DNA of 64,000 nt from Selaginella moellendorffii (Eukaryota > Streptophyta > Lycopodiopsida > Selaginellales > Selaginellaceae): positions 1,164,746 to 1,228,745 of the forward strand of contig NW_003314320.1 of the NCBI RefSeq assembly GCF_000143415.4. Direction: 5' to 3'. The notes under the pieces are model-generated. The model made no database searches, was not told the origin of the DNA, and saw only the letters and a list, made by a program, of their open reading frames with translations. Below are positions 1 to 9,518 of the stretch, one piece after another; position 1 is the first letter of the stretch, and each line of letters opens with the position of its first letter. Position numbers and translations under genes: made by a program.

Positions 1-856
1 GAGTGACTTCCTTCACGCCCTGCTCCCACAGCTCCCCGACTTCTCTCACGATGGATTCCAGCGGACGCGAGCGCTCGCGTCCCCGAGTGAAAGGAACAAT
101 GCAGAACGCGCACATATTGTTGCAGCCTCGCATGATCGACACAAAGGCGGTCACCGAGTCCTTGGCGATCCTCACCGGCGAGACGTCGGCATAAGTTTCT
201 TCCAGCGAGAGCAAAGTGTTGATCGCCTGCTGGCCCTGCTCCACCGAAGAAAGCAGCCTCGGAAGATCCCTGTATGCGTCGGGGCCACAAACCACGTCCA
301 CCATCTTGTCCGCCTCGATGAGCTTCTCTTTGAGCCTCTCGGCCATGCAACCGAGAACCGCGACCTTGGGAGGAGGCCTGGAAGATTTGGTGCCATTCTT
401 CCTCCAGTTAGATTTGATGTGCTTGAAGTAGTTTAGACGCTGCCAGATCTTGTTCTCGGCGTTGTCCCGGATGGCGCAGGTGTTGATGAGGATCACGTCC
501 GACTCCTCGGGGAGCTGGACGATGTCGCCATAGCCGGCCTTCTTCATGATCGCGAGAACCACCTCTACATCGTTGAAATTCATCTGGCAGCCATACGTTT
601 CCAGATAGAGCTTCCTTCCTTCCAGGATCGACGAGGGCGAGGAAGGCAATTCCTCGGCAGTGCTGGGAAGAGGGAAAGGGAGACATCCATAGAAATCCAA
701 GAACAAAAAGCTGCGCTCTTACGGCAGAATGGCGACGCTTGCTGCCGCTCGCACACCGCGATTCACGAGCCTCAGCCGCGCCCTCCCTCCATTCCAATGC
801 TCGCTGGCGAATGTGGAGGCCGCGACGCACAGGCTCCTCCCGGGCACCATAGCCAT
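1..856 (-). CDS. MiaB/CDK5RAP1-type tRNA methylthiotransferase, 5' part (runs off the left edge)
   Basis: Radical-SAM methylthiotransferase that adds the 2-methylthio group to isopentenyl-adenosine 37 of tRNAs. This is family knowledge for MiaB/CDK5RAP1; in plants an organellar location is likely. Reading the minus strand from ATG 856-854, exon 1 is 856-723 and exon 2 is 662 to beyond base 1, with a GT-AG intron at 663-722. After a basic, Ala/Arg-rich leader that looks like a transit peptide come the N-terminal UPF0004 motifs YGCQMNFND and [14 protein letters not shown], then [15 protein letters not shown], supplying the three conserved cysteines. The radical-SAM cluster loop is [20 protein letters not shown] (CxxxCxxC), followed by [15 protein letters not shown] at the edge. 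The C-terminal TRAM end lies outside the window. The start is supported by frame continuity through the splice. Its start codon is only 82 bp from that of the divergent gene at 939. Confidence 0.9.
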
Positions 857-938
857 TTCCATCAATCCCCCATAAACCCTAAAACCCTACTTTACCTTTA
901 CCTTTATCCCCTTGCGAGTAAAATTAGGGTTCTTCGTG
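857..938. promoter_or_regulatory. 82-bp divergent promoter/5'UTR spacer
   Basis: This is the only sequence between the start codons of the methylthiotransferase (-) and the SAM-domain gene (+). It contains two adjacent telo-box motifs (AAACCCTAAAACCCTA, about 875-893), elements known in promoters of plant growth and translation genes, and a short AAATTAGGG just before the plus-strand ATG. A shared bidirectional promoter is inferred from the spacing. Confidence 0.5.
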
Positions 939-1517
939 ATGGAGAGTCCGGGCATTGCCGAGCTCGATCTCCCGGACGACGATGACACTTTGGCGCCGGA
1001 AGAAGAGGAAGCGCAAGAGCAACGCCCTGCCGACGATCTAGAAGTCGAGATTGTCCAGCAGCGGATCGTCTTCATCATCCCCGCATTGCCTCCGAGGCCG
1101 GAGATCCACAAGAACAGGAGGAAAGAGAAGCGGCAGCGGCAGCGCGATCGCGATCGCGGCCAGAATCCAGAGCAATTGCAGGAGAGGCAGAGGGAGAGGA
1201 AGCGCCAGAGAAAGGAGATTATCGTCCCAAGCATCAATCCAGGGGCCTTGGCGAGATTGCTAGCGCCGGGCCAGGAGGAGAATCTCATTCACAGGACCAA
1301 GACACTGTTCTTGAGAAAGAGGGTGGAGAGAAGAGGAGGATTGCGACTGTGGCTGGGCTCCAAGGGGCTGGGAAGGTTTGCGCGGCTCTTCCAGGAGCAC
1401 AAGATCGATGTGAGCGAGCTCTCGCATCTCACCATGGATGCTCTCAAGCAGATTGGTGTTCTTCCAGTCGGGCCTCGCAGAAAGCTTATCGCAGCGATCG
1501 AGAAGCTGTGCATCTGA
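939..1517 (+). CDS. SAM-domain (sterile alpha motif) protein
   Basis: A single-exon gene of 192 residues starting at ATG 939. An upstream TTG-initiated extension is possible in frame but has no support. The N-terminal 30 or so residues are acidic. A short segment around residues 36-58 (VEIVQQRIVFIIPALPPRPE) is followed by a very basic Arg/Gln-rich stretch (RKEKRQRQRDRDRGQ) that looks like a nuclear localisation or RNA-binding tail. The C-terminal 65 residues form a SAM domain: LGSKGLGRFARLF, then IDVSELSHLTMDALKQIGV and GPRRKLIAAIEKL. SAM domains mediate protein-protein or RNA contacts, and this small plant type is poorly characterised. It is divergent from the tRNA-modifying enzyme upstream. 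Confidence 0.75.
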   Translation: MESPGIAELDLPDDDDTLAPEEEEAQEQRPADDLEVEIVQQRIVFIIPALPPRPEIHKNRRKEKRQRQRDRDRGQNPEQLQERQRERKRQRKEIIVPSINPGALARLLAPGQEENLIHRTKTLFLRKRVERRGGLRLWLGSKGLGRFARLFQEHKIDVSELSHLTMDALKQIGVLPVGPRRKLIAAIEKLCI

Positions 1518-1671
1518 GCGCTTGGACGACGAACGAAGAACAAAATTTCAAAGATTGGAACTTACAAATCTCAAATGGTGGTTTCGTATTTAGATTTCGT
1601 TCGAGCGAATCATCATCTCCGTGCTTCGAGCTTCTTGGCTTCCTTGGCTGCGAAAACAAAGAGATTCTTGT

Positions 1672-2541
1672 TTAGCTTCCAGTGGATGGATTGGGAAAAA
1701 TCTTCTTTTTACCAGCTTTTTCCTCTTCGCGTTTCTTCGCAGCCTCCACCCTCTGCTGTCTGATCATTGCTAAGCGTTCTACAGCAAAAACCACACTGCG
1801 ATAAAGAGAGAAGAAAAGAGAAGAAACTTTACCAAGATCCTTTCGAGCTTGCTCAGTTTTTCCTTGCTCCTGGAGTTTGAGATAGCGTTCATGCGCTCTT
1901 TGCTTCTCAAGCTCCTCCCTGATCGATCAACGCAAAAGTTTAGTTTTTTTTCATAGATTCTAAGAAGGTTGTCTTCACCTTTCGCGTCTCGAGAGCTCGG
2001 TTGGTCTGTCCAACTACAAAACGAATGGAATAAACGCCATTTCGAAAGCTACTCACTTACATCAACATCTTTCGCTTTGGTCCCTTTGGCTTTGGCCAAG
2101 TTGGGATTCTCCACTTCAATCACGCCTTGAGTGCCTTTCTTCTTCTGCGAAAGAAAGAGCATAACAAAACCAAATGAGAAGATCAACAATAAAAAACGAT
2201 GAACGAATACCTCCGGCTCCTCTTCCGATTCTACCTCAGACTCCTCGGACTCCTCCTCCACTTCCTCTTCCTGAAGAAAAAGCGAAGAAAAAAAAAAAAA
2301 AATCGATAGAGAAATCACGACATAGAAACAAGAAGAGAGTTTTCTCTCGAGCAAAGCGCGCCTTACCCGTCTAAATGTGCGAGGCTTCGCAGACGTGCCA
2401 GCAGCTGCGTGAATGCGATCAATTCAGCTCCAAGACAGGCAAGCGAGGAAGAAATACGTTACCCATCTCTTCCGGCGTGGAGAAATTTCGCTTGCCCGTA
2501 GGCTTTCCCTTGAACTTCCCGCGGCCTCCGCCCTTCCCCAT
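1672..2541 (-). CDS. 28 kDa heat- and acid-stable phosphoprotein (PDAP1 / casein kinase substrate family)
   Basis: A small charged protein of 162 residues encoded by seven exons on the minus strand: 2541-2463, 2404-2367, 2270-2211, 2144-2061, 2013-1979, 1918-1833 and 1778-1672. All junctions are GT-AG and keep frame. The N-terminus is [18 protein letters not shown], followed by a Glu/Ser acidic run (exon 3). The family core is split over exons 4-6: [22 protein letters not shown] and [19 protein letters not shown]. The C-terminus is Lys/Glu-rich. The order and motifs match the PDGFA-associated protein family, whose plant members are phosphoproteins linked to RNA and translation; the precise function is unclear. 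Introns are 31-96 bp. The gene is divergent from LSF2 with a 166-bp spacer. Confidence 0.88.
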
Positions 2542-2707
2542 GACTGGCGAAAGCGCAGCTCCACCGCCGAGAGCGCCTTGGAGCAATAGAGATCCACACT
2601 AAACAAACCCTAAAACTCGGAGGTCTGAAGTTCGAGGCCAATAAGCCCAACAAAAACGTTAACCCTAAAACAGAGTAAAGTGAAAATTAGGGCCTTTGCT
2701 GTGAGCT
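2542..2707. promoter_or_regulatory. Divergent promoter/5'UTR between PDAP1-like gene and LSF2
   Basis: A 166-bp spacer between two opposing start codons. It holds AAACCCTAAAA (about 2605-2615) and a second ACCCTAAAA (about 2660-2669), both telo-box-like, plus AATTAGGGCC near the plus-strand start. The same box type recurs in other divergent spacers of this window. Shared regulation is inferred. Confidence 0.4.
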
Positions 2708-3777
2708 ATGGCGTCTTTGGCGCCAGGCGCCTTCCTCTCTCCGCTCAATCCGATCGCGTCCAGCAGGAACACGAGGATTTCAGTGCAATGCGGGCGCGGC
2801 ATTGGCTATCTGAGCGCTGGATCCAGTCGATCGTTGAAATTAGGTTCGATTTTGGTAGCAGCAGCAGCCGCGGATCCAGATACTTCGGCGGCAGCAGCTA
2901 AGTCTGACGACTACAATCGAGCAATGCAGCGGCAGATGAGGAATCCGTATGAGTATCACCACGATCTAGGTCGGTCTTCTTCCTCTCCTCGTTTCCATTT
3001 GTCTAGTTCGTGCTGGAATTTGTGTGGATTGAGGGCAATGCAGGCATGCATTTCACTGTGATAGAGAAGAATCTCATCGTGGGTTCGCAACCGCAGTGCA
3101 AAGAGGACATCACTCGCCTGTACGAGGAAGAAGGCGTCCGGGCGATCCTCAACTTGCAGCAAGACAAAGATGTCGAGTACTGGGGTATCGACTTGCCCGC
3201 GATCATGAAACAATGTGCCTCTCATGGCATCGCTTACTTTCGTATCCCGGTACGCTTTCTCATATTTGCTCGATCTTTGCGTTCTACTCCTCGATGGCAT
3301 TCTCAGTTTTGCTCGATCTTTGTTTTACTTTGGTTCCAGGCGCGAGACTTTGATCCAAACTCGCTACGCAACGAGCTGCCAAGAGCAGTAGCTGCTCTCG
3401 AGAGCGCGATCTCCAGCGGCAGCGTTTACGTCCATTGCACCGCCGGCCTGGGAAGATCACCGGCAGTGGCCATTGCCTACCTCTACTGGTTTTGCGACAT
3501 GGATGTGAGTAGAACTTTGCTCTTTTTCTTCTTCAAGCTTGGCATTTTTCTCTTCCAAATCTTAGTTTTGTTCTTCCAGATGAACACCGCGTACTCGCTG
3601 CTCACATCCAAGCGCCCGTGTGGGCCAAAGAAAGAAGCGATTCGTGGCGCCACTTATGATCTAGCGAACGACGATCCATTCAAGCTTCCGCTGGAAAAGC
3701 TTCCAGAGGATGCCTTCACGGACGTTTCCGAAGAAGAAAGAAGACTAATCCAACAGCGCGTGAGAAAGCTTCGATAG
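2708..3777 (+). CDS. LSF2: Plastid glucan phosphatase LIKE SEX FOUR 2 (dual-specificity phosphatase)
   Basis: Removes phosphate from the C3 position of starch glucosyl residues during transitory starch breakdown in the chloroplast (known for LSF2). Four exons, 2708-2969, 3044-3249, 3340-3504 and 3580-3777, give 276 residues. The first 60 or so residues are Ser/Ala/Arg-rich with a low acidic content, as expected of a transit peptide. The mature part begins DDYNRAMQRQMRNPYEYHHD. The phosphatase domain contains ILNLQQDKDVEYWGIDL and the catalytic CX5R loop HCTAGLGRSP (Cys nucleophile and Arg present), then YLYWFCDMD. The LSF2-specific C-terminal segment reads KRPCGPKKEAIRGATYDLA and ends RRLIQQRVRKLR. 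There is no CBM48 domain, which separates LSF2 from SEX4. All splice sites are GT-AG. Confidence 0.92.
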
Positions 3778-3850
3778 AAGTTCTACAATCATGGAAATAA
3801 ATTTTAATAGATTTTAGGGCTCTTGGCACTATGAGCCCTAATTCTTGGCG

Positions 3851-4740
3851 ATGATGGAGGCCGCCTACGATCGGCGGAGGTATGACCAGCATCATCCAAC
3901 GCGGCCGCCGCCCCCCAATCCGTCATCGTCATCGTTCTATCCTCGTCTCCCGCAGCAAGCGCCGGCGCCTCCGACTGTGAATCGCGCGGCGCTGCCGCCC
4001 GTGCCTGGAGCTCCTCCTCAATCATGTAAGTCTACTCGCTCGCAGCTCATTGCTGTTGGATCAACGCTTGTTATGCAGCAGGACTTGGTATCAAGGTCGC
4101 GCTCAAGCCACAGTATCGAATGGCGCCTCCGGTGAGGATAAAAATCTCTCTTTGGAGGGCAATTCATGGGTTTTCTTTCTTTTTCTTATCAATGGTTTCT
4201 TACAGGCGCAATTGTCTCCAGTTATCGGAGAAGTTCCAAGAACATCGATCGCCCAGTTTGATTTCGATTTCGAGCGCAAAGTTATAGACGATGCTGAGAG
4301 AGGAGTTCGCACTCAAATCCGGCAACATCAGCTGGCAAATGGCGGTGAGACAGCCTCTGCTAGTGTAAGTTCTTCGCTGTTCGTCGTCTCCAGTGATGGC
4401 AATTTCCTTAGCCTTGTGTGATTCTCCTCTTTTGTTCTATCTTCCAGCAAGCGAACGACGATCCTGTTATCAGCAAATACTTGTCAATGGGATTAAGTAG
4501 AGAAGCAGTGTCTTTGGGAGTGGCGGCTTACGGCGATGTGCAGGCTAAGGTACCAAAGTTTCCTCTCTCTTTCGTTTCTCTCTCTGGCTTGCTGTGCTTA
4601 CGTTTCTAAGCTTCCAGGTGGTGGAATTTTGCTCTGCGTATAGTCTCCTTAGAGAGATGGGCTTTCCATCCACCGCTGTTGCTGGAGCCCTTGTTATGCA
4701 CGACAATGACAAGGAGAAAGCACTCGCACAATTTGTATAG
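3851..4740 (+). CDS. UBA-like domain protein, proline-rich N-terminus
   Basis: Five exons, 3851-4025, 4079-4131, 4206-4364, 4448-4549 and 4618-4740, encode 203 residues. The N-terminal 60 residues are Pro/Ser-rich (RPPPPNPSSSSFYPRLP). The middle has GLGIKVALKPQYRMAPPAQL and the acidic SIAQFDFDFERKVIDDAER. The C-terminal third has two UBA-like three-helix units: DPVISKYLSMGLSREAVSLG and SLLREMGFPSTAVAGALVMH, each with the MG(F/L) turn typical of ubiquitin-associated folds. A role in ubiquitin binding is inferred from the UBA-like motifs. Plant relatives are annotated only as UBA/TS-N-like proteins. The start at 3851 follows an ATG pair and is the first in frame. Confidence 0.7.
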
Positions 4741-4879
4741 ATAAGTAGAAGGGTTGTCTCTTTTATCTTCGCAAATGTATGAATTGGAATTTTTGGATTA
4801 GCAACGTAAATACATCAAATTAATAGGAGCCGTTGGATTTGAGCATTCAACCTGCTTGTTTTAGGGTTTAGGGTATAGC

Positions 4880-5690
4880 GATGCGGGCGGGCAGCTCAAA
4901 GCTTGTAGCGCAGAGGTATGGGAGCGGGAAATAGATTTTCTACGAGGGCTGTCCCCCGGGAAAAAATTCGGCAGCGCGGGCGTTTCCCAATCGCCCTCCA
5001 GAAATAGTGCTAGTTCCTGTGGCATTTGGTAGAGGAAAGCTCCAAGTTTTGCGATCATCTCAAGATCTCCAGTGATCAAGCTAGCCATCTTGACTGTCAA
5101 TTGTCCATGCACGAGAAACACACCGACGAGTAGCACGTAGACACAGTTTAAGGAGGTGCTGCGGAGAGGAAGCTACTGGAAACGCCAGAGTTTCTCATCG
5201 CCTTTGCGGTGACTGGCACGAAATGGCAGCTCTTTGCGAAGAGAGCTTCGGCTCGGCAACTGGAACCTTACGACTTAAGCGAAGGCGACCGAGTGGAAGT
5301 TGCTCTGTGGTGTTCTTCAAGCTCTACTTTCTAGCAGCTGGTGGTAAGACTTACAGCACTACAGCACTACTTACGGCTCGTTGTTTTTCATCTTTTTCAG
5401 AATGCTGGCGCTGTTTAAGGTGCACGAGCGGCTCTAGTAAACGATTCAGCTGGACGTGTCTCAACTGGACTGGTTCGTGCGGTGGCTTGGCCGAGCGTCA
5501 GCACGGTGCGTAAGAACTTCGCGAGGGACGTGGTTGCTGCTCTCGCCGCTCTGCACGGTGCTGGTCTTGTTCATCGCATCTGGTGGGCGGATGTTCGGAT
5601 CTGCAAATTCTCTTTTGGCAAGTGATTTCTCTTTTCCATCAAGGTACGTGGATCCTTTGGTTGCTGGTTACAATGTCGCTTGACGGACTC
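4880..5690 (+). pseudogene. Decayed kinase-like gene relic
   Basis: No open frame spans this stretch, but coding-looking pieces appear in successive frames on the plus strand. These are: EVWEREIDFLRGLSPGKKFG (about 4918-4977); NRPPEIVLVPVAFGRGKLQV (about 4991-5050); TPEFLIAFAVTGTKWQLFAK (about 5181-5240), continuing through PYDLSEGDRVEVALW to a stop; then LDWFVRWLGRASAR (about 5459-5502) and, after a frameshift, RDVVAALAALHGAGLVHR (about 5526-5580). The last piece resembles the helix and His-Arg part of a protein-kinase catalytic loop. Stops and frameshifts separate the pieces. It is best read as a pseudogene of a kinase-like protein; the parent is not identified. Confidence 0.4.
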
Positions 5691-8400
5691 GTTGCTTGAA
5701 GTTCTGAGCGTCGATTTTGTTTGATTCGGACTTGAGGACAAAGTTCCGAGGACAAACGTGTTGCTTGTACTCCAATCCGGCAGCAACTCAACGATGACCA
5801 GCAAAGACCAAGGGTACCATGCAAGCCAAGGTTCCCCCTCCTGTTTTTTCTCTCCCGTGCTGTGCTTATGTTTGTAAACTTCCAGGCCTTGGAACTTTGG
5901 TCCGCTTAGAAAGTCTTGCTTAAACAGATCCAGTGACGAGGAGGAGGAAGGCAGAGGTTGAGGTTGTCTTTCTTATCTCCCTTTTAGTTCCTTCGGCCTT
6001 GAACTTAAAACAAGTACGTGCTAGATCTCTCCATTTTGACATGCTCATGTGGTCTCAGGTCCATCATGATGTGTGTGCTAAAGGCATAATAAGCTGGTGC
6101 TGGCCTCCAGAAGCTGGAGAGATATGATTGACGCGGGTATCGCCCTCGTTTCACATAAAAGAAGGCTGCCAGTATGCAGTGACGTCCCCGGCCCTGGCGT
6201 TGCATGGCCAGGTTGCTTTGCACGTCTCGTCTGTACTCCACACAAGGTACTATCCACTTATATAAGCAAGATGTGATCCTTGGCTTTTCATTCTCAAACT
6301 TTTAAGCCTTGTATGCAGGCTGCGATTAGGAAATCCTAAGAGCTCTGAGGAAAATCCGTCTTGGCAGCACTGCAACTTTGGGGATTCTGAAACAGAGCTA
6401 AAGCCGAGCCGCCGACAGTACCCGCATTTATTCCCGCCAGGGCAGCAGCAGCAGCACCGATAAGAAGAAAGGAACATTAGAAAAATGGCCATTACTTACA
6501 GCAGCAGCTGCTACAGCATTCCTTGAAGTGTGAGAAGAAGGGAAGATCATAAAAAACATTAGAAATCAGGCCTACTAGTAGCGCAGCTGAACGGGCTCAC
6601 AGATGTGAGAGCGGAGGAAAGACGCAGTTTGGAAAGGAACAGGTGCCTCTACATTTGGAGCTTGGCCAGCAAAGGAAAGAAAAAAAAGCAGACAGCGATG
6701 GTGGCGATGGTGGATTACGGAGAAGGTTTGCTCTTCCAGGTACTTTATACTTACTAGAGCTATGCTGAGACTTTCAAAGGCTATACTACCTAACTGTGCT
6801 CTCCAGGTGTGGTTTTCTTTGCGGCAGTCAAAGAGAATTTTTCTCGGTCGCGACTCGGGCGCTCCTGCTAGTAGATCCTAGAAATGCTCCGCCATTATGA
6901 CAATGGTTTTCGGAGGCGTGGTACTCTACCACCACTACCAAGTAAGTCAGTCTATAAGATTGTTGTAGCTACCTGGGAATAGCTAACTCCAATCAATCAG
7001 GTGGTGTGAATTCGATGGAGCAAGCAAGCAGCCTCTGGAAAAGATAAGAAAGCAGGAGGAAAAAAAAAGAATTTTTGAAGAATTCATTGGCAGTCAGGGG
7101 TGGTACTGGTACGATTCGACCGAGATCCTCGTCTAGTCCTCGGCGACGCACGACCACGCAGCCACTTAGTCATTGGGGGGCACCTTTTCCCAAGCCCGGC
7201 CAAATTGCAAGTACCTGGTTGTCCAACAGGGGAGAAAGGAACAGTGTTGGAGCTGTGGCTGGAAGAGCTCACGGGTGGTCTTTAAGCGAGAGAAGATCGC
7301 CGGAAGAAGAAGCAAAGAAGGGAAGAAGCGAAAAGAAAAGCCAAGAACAAAAGAAAGAAAATGGACGACGAACAGGACCATATCAGTCTCTGTGAGAAGA
7401 TTTAAAGCTCTCGGGGCAGCGGACAGAGTTCCGTTATTGGATTCGGTGCTCGCTCTGGATCAAAGCTACAATTTTTAGACAAGAAAACAGAGTGGTGGTG
7501 AAGACAAGTTACGCTGGTTTTGGAGAAACGTCTCGAGTTTTTCTTTCTTGTTGTTTTTGTCCTTGTGTTTTTGGCTGATTGTTTCGTGCCTTCCAGGGAT
7601 CCTGGCCGAAGAGATTAACAATAACGAGGAGAATCATTTCATAGTATGTTCTAAAGCTTTGAATATCTTTGGCCGGGAGATCGAGGAGAGCAAGAACAAG
7701 CGACAAAACGAAGGGAAAGGGTCTGCCTTGGAATGCATGAAACTCTCGTGAACAAGTTTGACATTCGCTCCACAGCGCACAGCTCACTCCCACCAACGAG
7801 TGGATGAATGAATGAATGAATGGATGGATGGATGGTTTGTCCATTCTCTATGATCAAAGTGTTGGTAGTACTCCTCCCGGGATTTCCACCACAGTGTGTG
7901 TTTTTTTAGTTCTTCCAAATCCCATCCTTCCACTTCACGATAGCTCGCTACTTACGTGGTTTGACCGATTTGGGTTTGTTCCTTGGGGTTAAGTTATCCA
8001 GATTGACGTGAACTTCAACATATCCTCGCCCTCGAACAACGATAAACAAGATTAAATTGTCTTGTGCTTGGATGGTTTGAATGAAACGCAAGGAAGAAAA
8101 CTTAGAACAGAACAAGATCCACGCAGTAAAAAAGTCTCAAAGCAACTAAGACTGACTTTGGAAGTCTAGGAGGTCGTGCCAAAACCATTTGACAAAAGCT
8201 TCGTATAGGTGGTGGTGTTTGTGTCTTTGTTTTGGACGTGATCCATCAATCGCTCGTCCCCCATGCCACGACGAGCCATTGCCATCTTTGCGAGCTGGAC
8301 GGGCGATAAATCGGTATATAGCTACATTCTATACGTTTAGATGATCTGGACGCATCGATTGGAGAGAAGCAAAAGTTTGTTTTTTACGTAGTCAATACGT
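5691..8400. other. Intergenic sequence, no gene supported
   Basis: Only short, unrelated ORFs occur on both strands, with no recognisable motif, no consistent splice-linked frame and no RNA gene that I can identify. A few segments (around 7100-7290) are GC-rich and open in two frames, but neither resembles a known family. It may hold diverged remnants of the relic at 4880-5690. Confidence 0.5.
7801..7836. repeat. Tetranucleotide microsatellite (GAAT)n then (GATG)n
   Basis: Four tandem GAAT units run directly into tandem GATG units within intergenic DNA. No gene is near. It is a simple compound microsatellite. Confidence 0.9.
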
Positions 8401-9480
8401 TCAAGCCTTCAAAGCCATGGGATCTTATACATACATACATGGGGAGGGAGAGAGAGAGAGAGAATTTGGTGATGGTTTTGTTTGTTTGCGTTTGTGGTCC
8501 GAGAGAGAGGGAGTTCTTGGTTGTTTTTGCGAATTTGATGATGGTTTAAAGCTTGTTTTTTCTGCGTTTGTGGTCCGAGAGTTTGATCTGTCAGCAGTGC
8601 TGTGGCTTGCTATCAGCTGGGAATCTGATCCACACACGACGAAAGAGCTTTGCGCTCTTCCAGTGTCCAGTGTTTCTCGTCCCTTTCACAATACGATAAA
8701 GTAAAGAGCTAGCTAAGCTACACGGTCTTGAGAGATGTTCTCCCGTACACAAATGGCCTGGCTGACACAACCACGGTGACAATCACACAAGCATTTTAAA
8801 AAGGATAGAAAAAAGCAGAAATATTTCGGCAAGAAAGAAAGGGAACGAAAGAGAAAAGATCATTCTCTTCCCAAGGAAGTTCGTGAAAACTGCCTCGATC
8901 GCTTTTGTGCAGCGAGTGTAGCTCTACAAATGTGGTGCTAGCTGTGAATGCCAGAGATCCACGCTCCTTTCATCTCTATAGTTGTTGATAAATATGTTTC
9001 GCTTGATCGCGAGATTTGTGGTGATTCATGGGTTCCACTTTGAAACAACACGACACACAGCTGTGGAGACGACTAGTACGAAGCGATTGACCAAAGCCCA
9101 CCAAACTGAAAAGTTTTGGAGACAAGGACCAGAGCGTCACCACAAATCTAGAAGCTGTGAGAGAGGGATTCACCCAAGGGTCACAATTCACAAGTTAGAA
9201 GGAAAGAATCTATCAAAAAGAAGAGAGGGATGGAATGCTAGATGGCAAGTTTGCAAACGTTTAATGTGGGTTTTTTTTGGGGTGCTGGTGGAGGGCCGCT
9301 GCCAGTGCATTAATGGGAAGAGAAGACATGTCTTTGTCCTGCCTTCTTAACAAGACAAGGTCCTTGTCTTGAAATTTTGCTATGGTTGAAAGAATATTGT
9401 ACTGCATGGCATATCTATCTTTCCAAATGCCATATACTTGGCCGCTTGTTTATGTGATTGACCAATCAAATCAGTTTAAA

Positions 9481-9518
<38 letters not shown>

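Noticed and set aside
729-873. A plus-strand 48-codon frame opposite exon 1 of the methylthiotransferase that looks like a transit peptide
   Set aside because: It overlaps the verified exon and ends after 48 codons with no splice-linked continuation.
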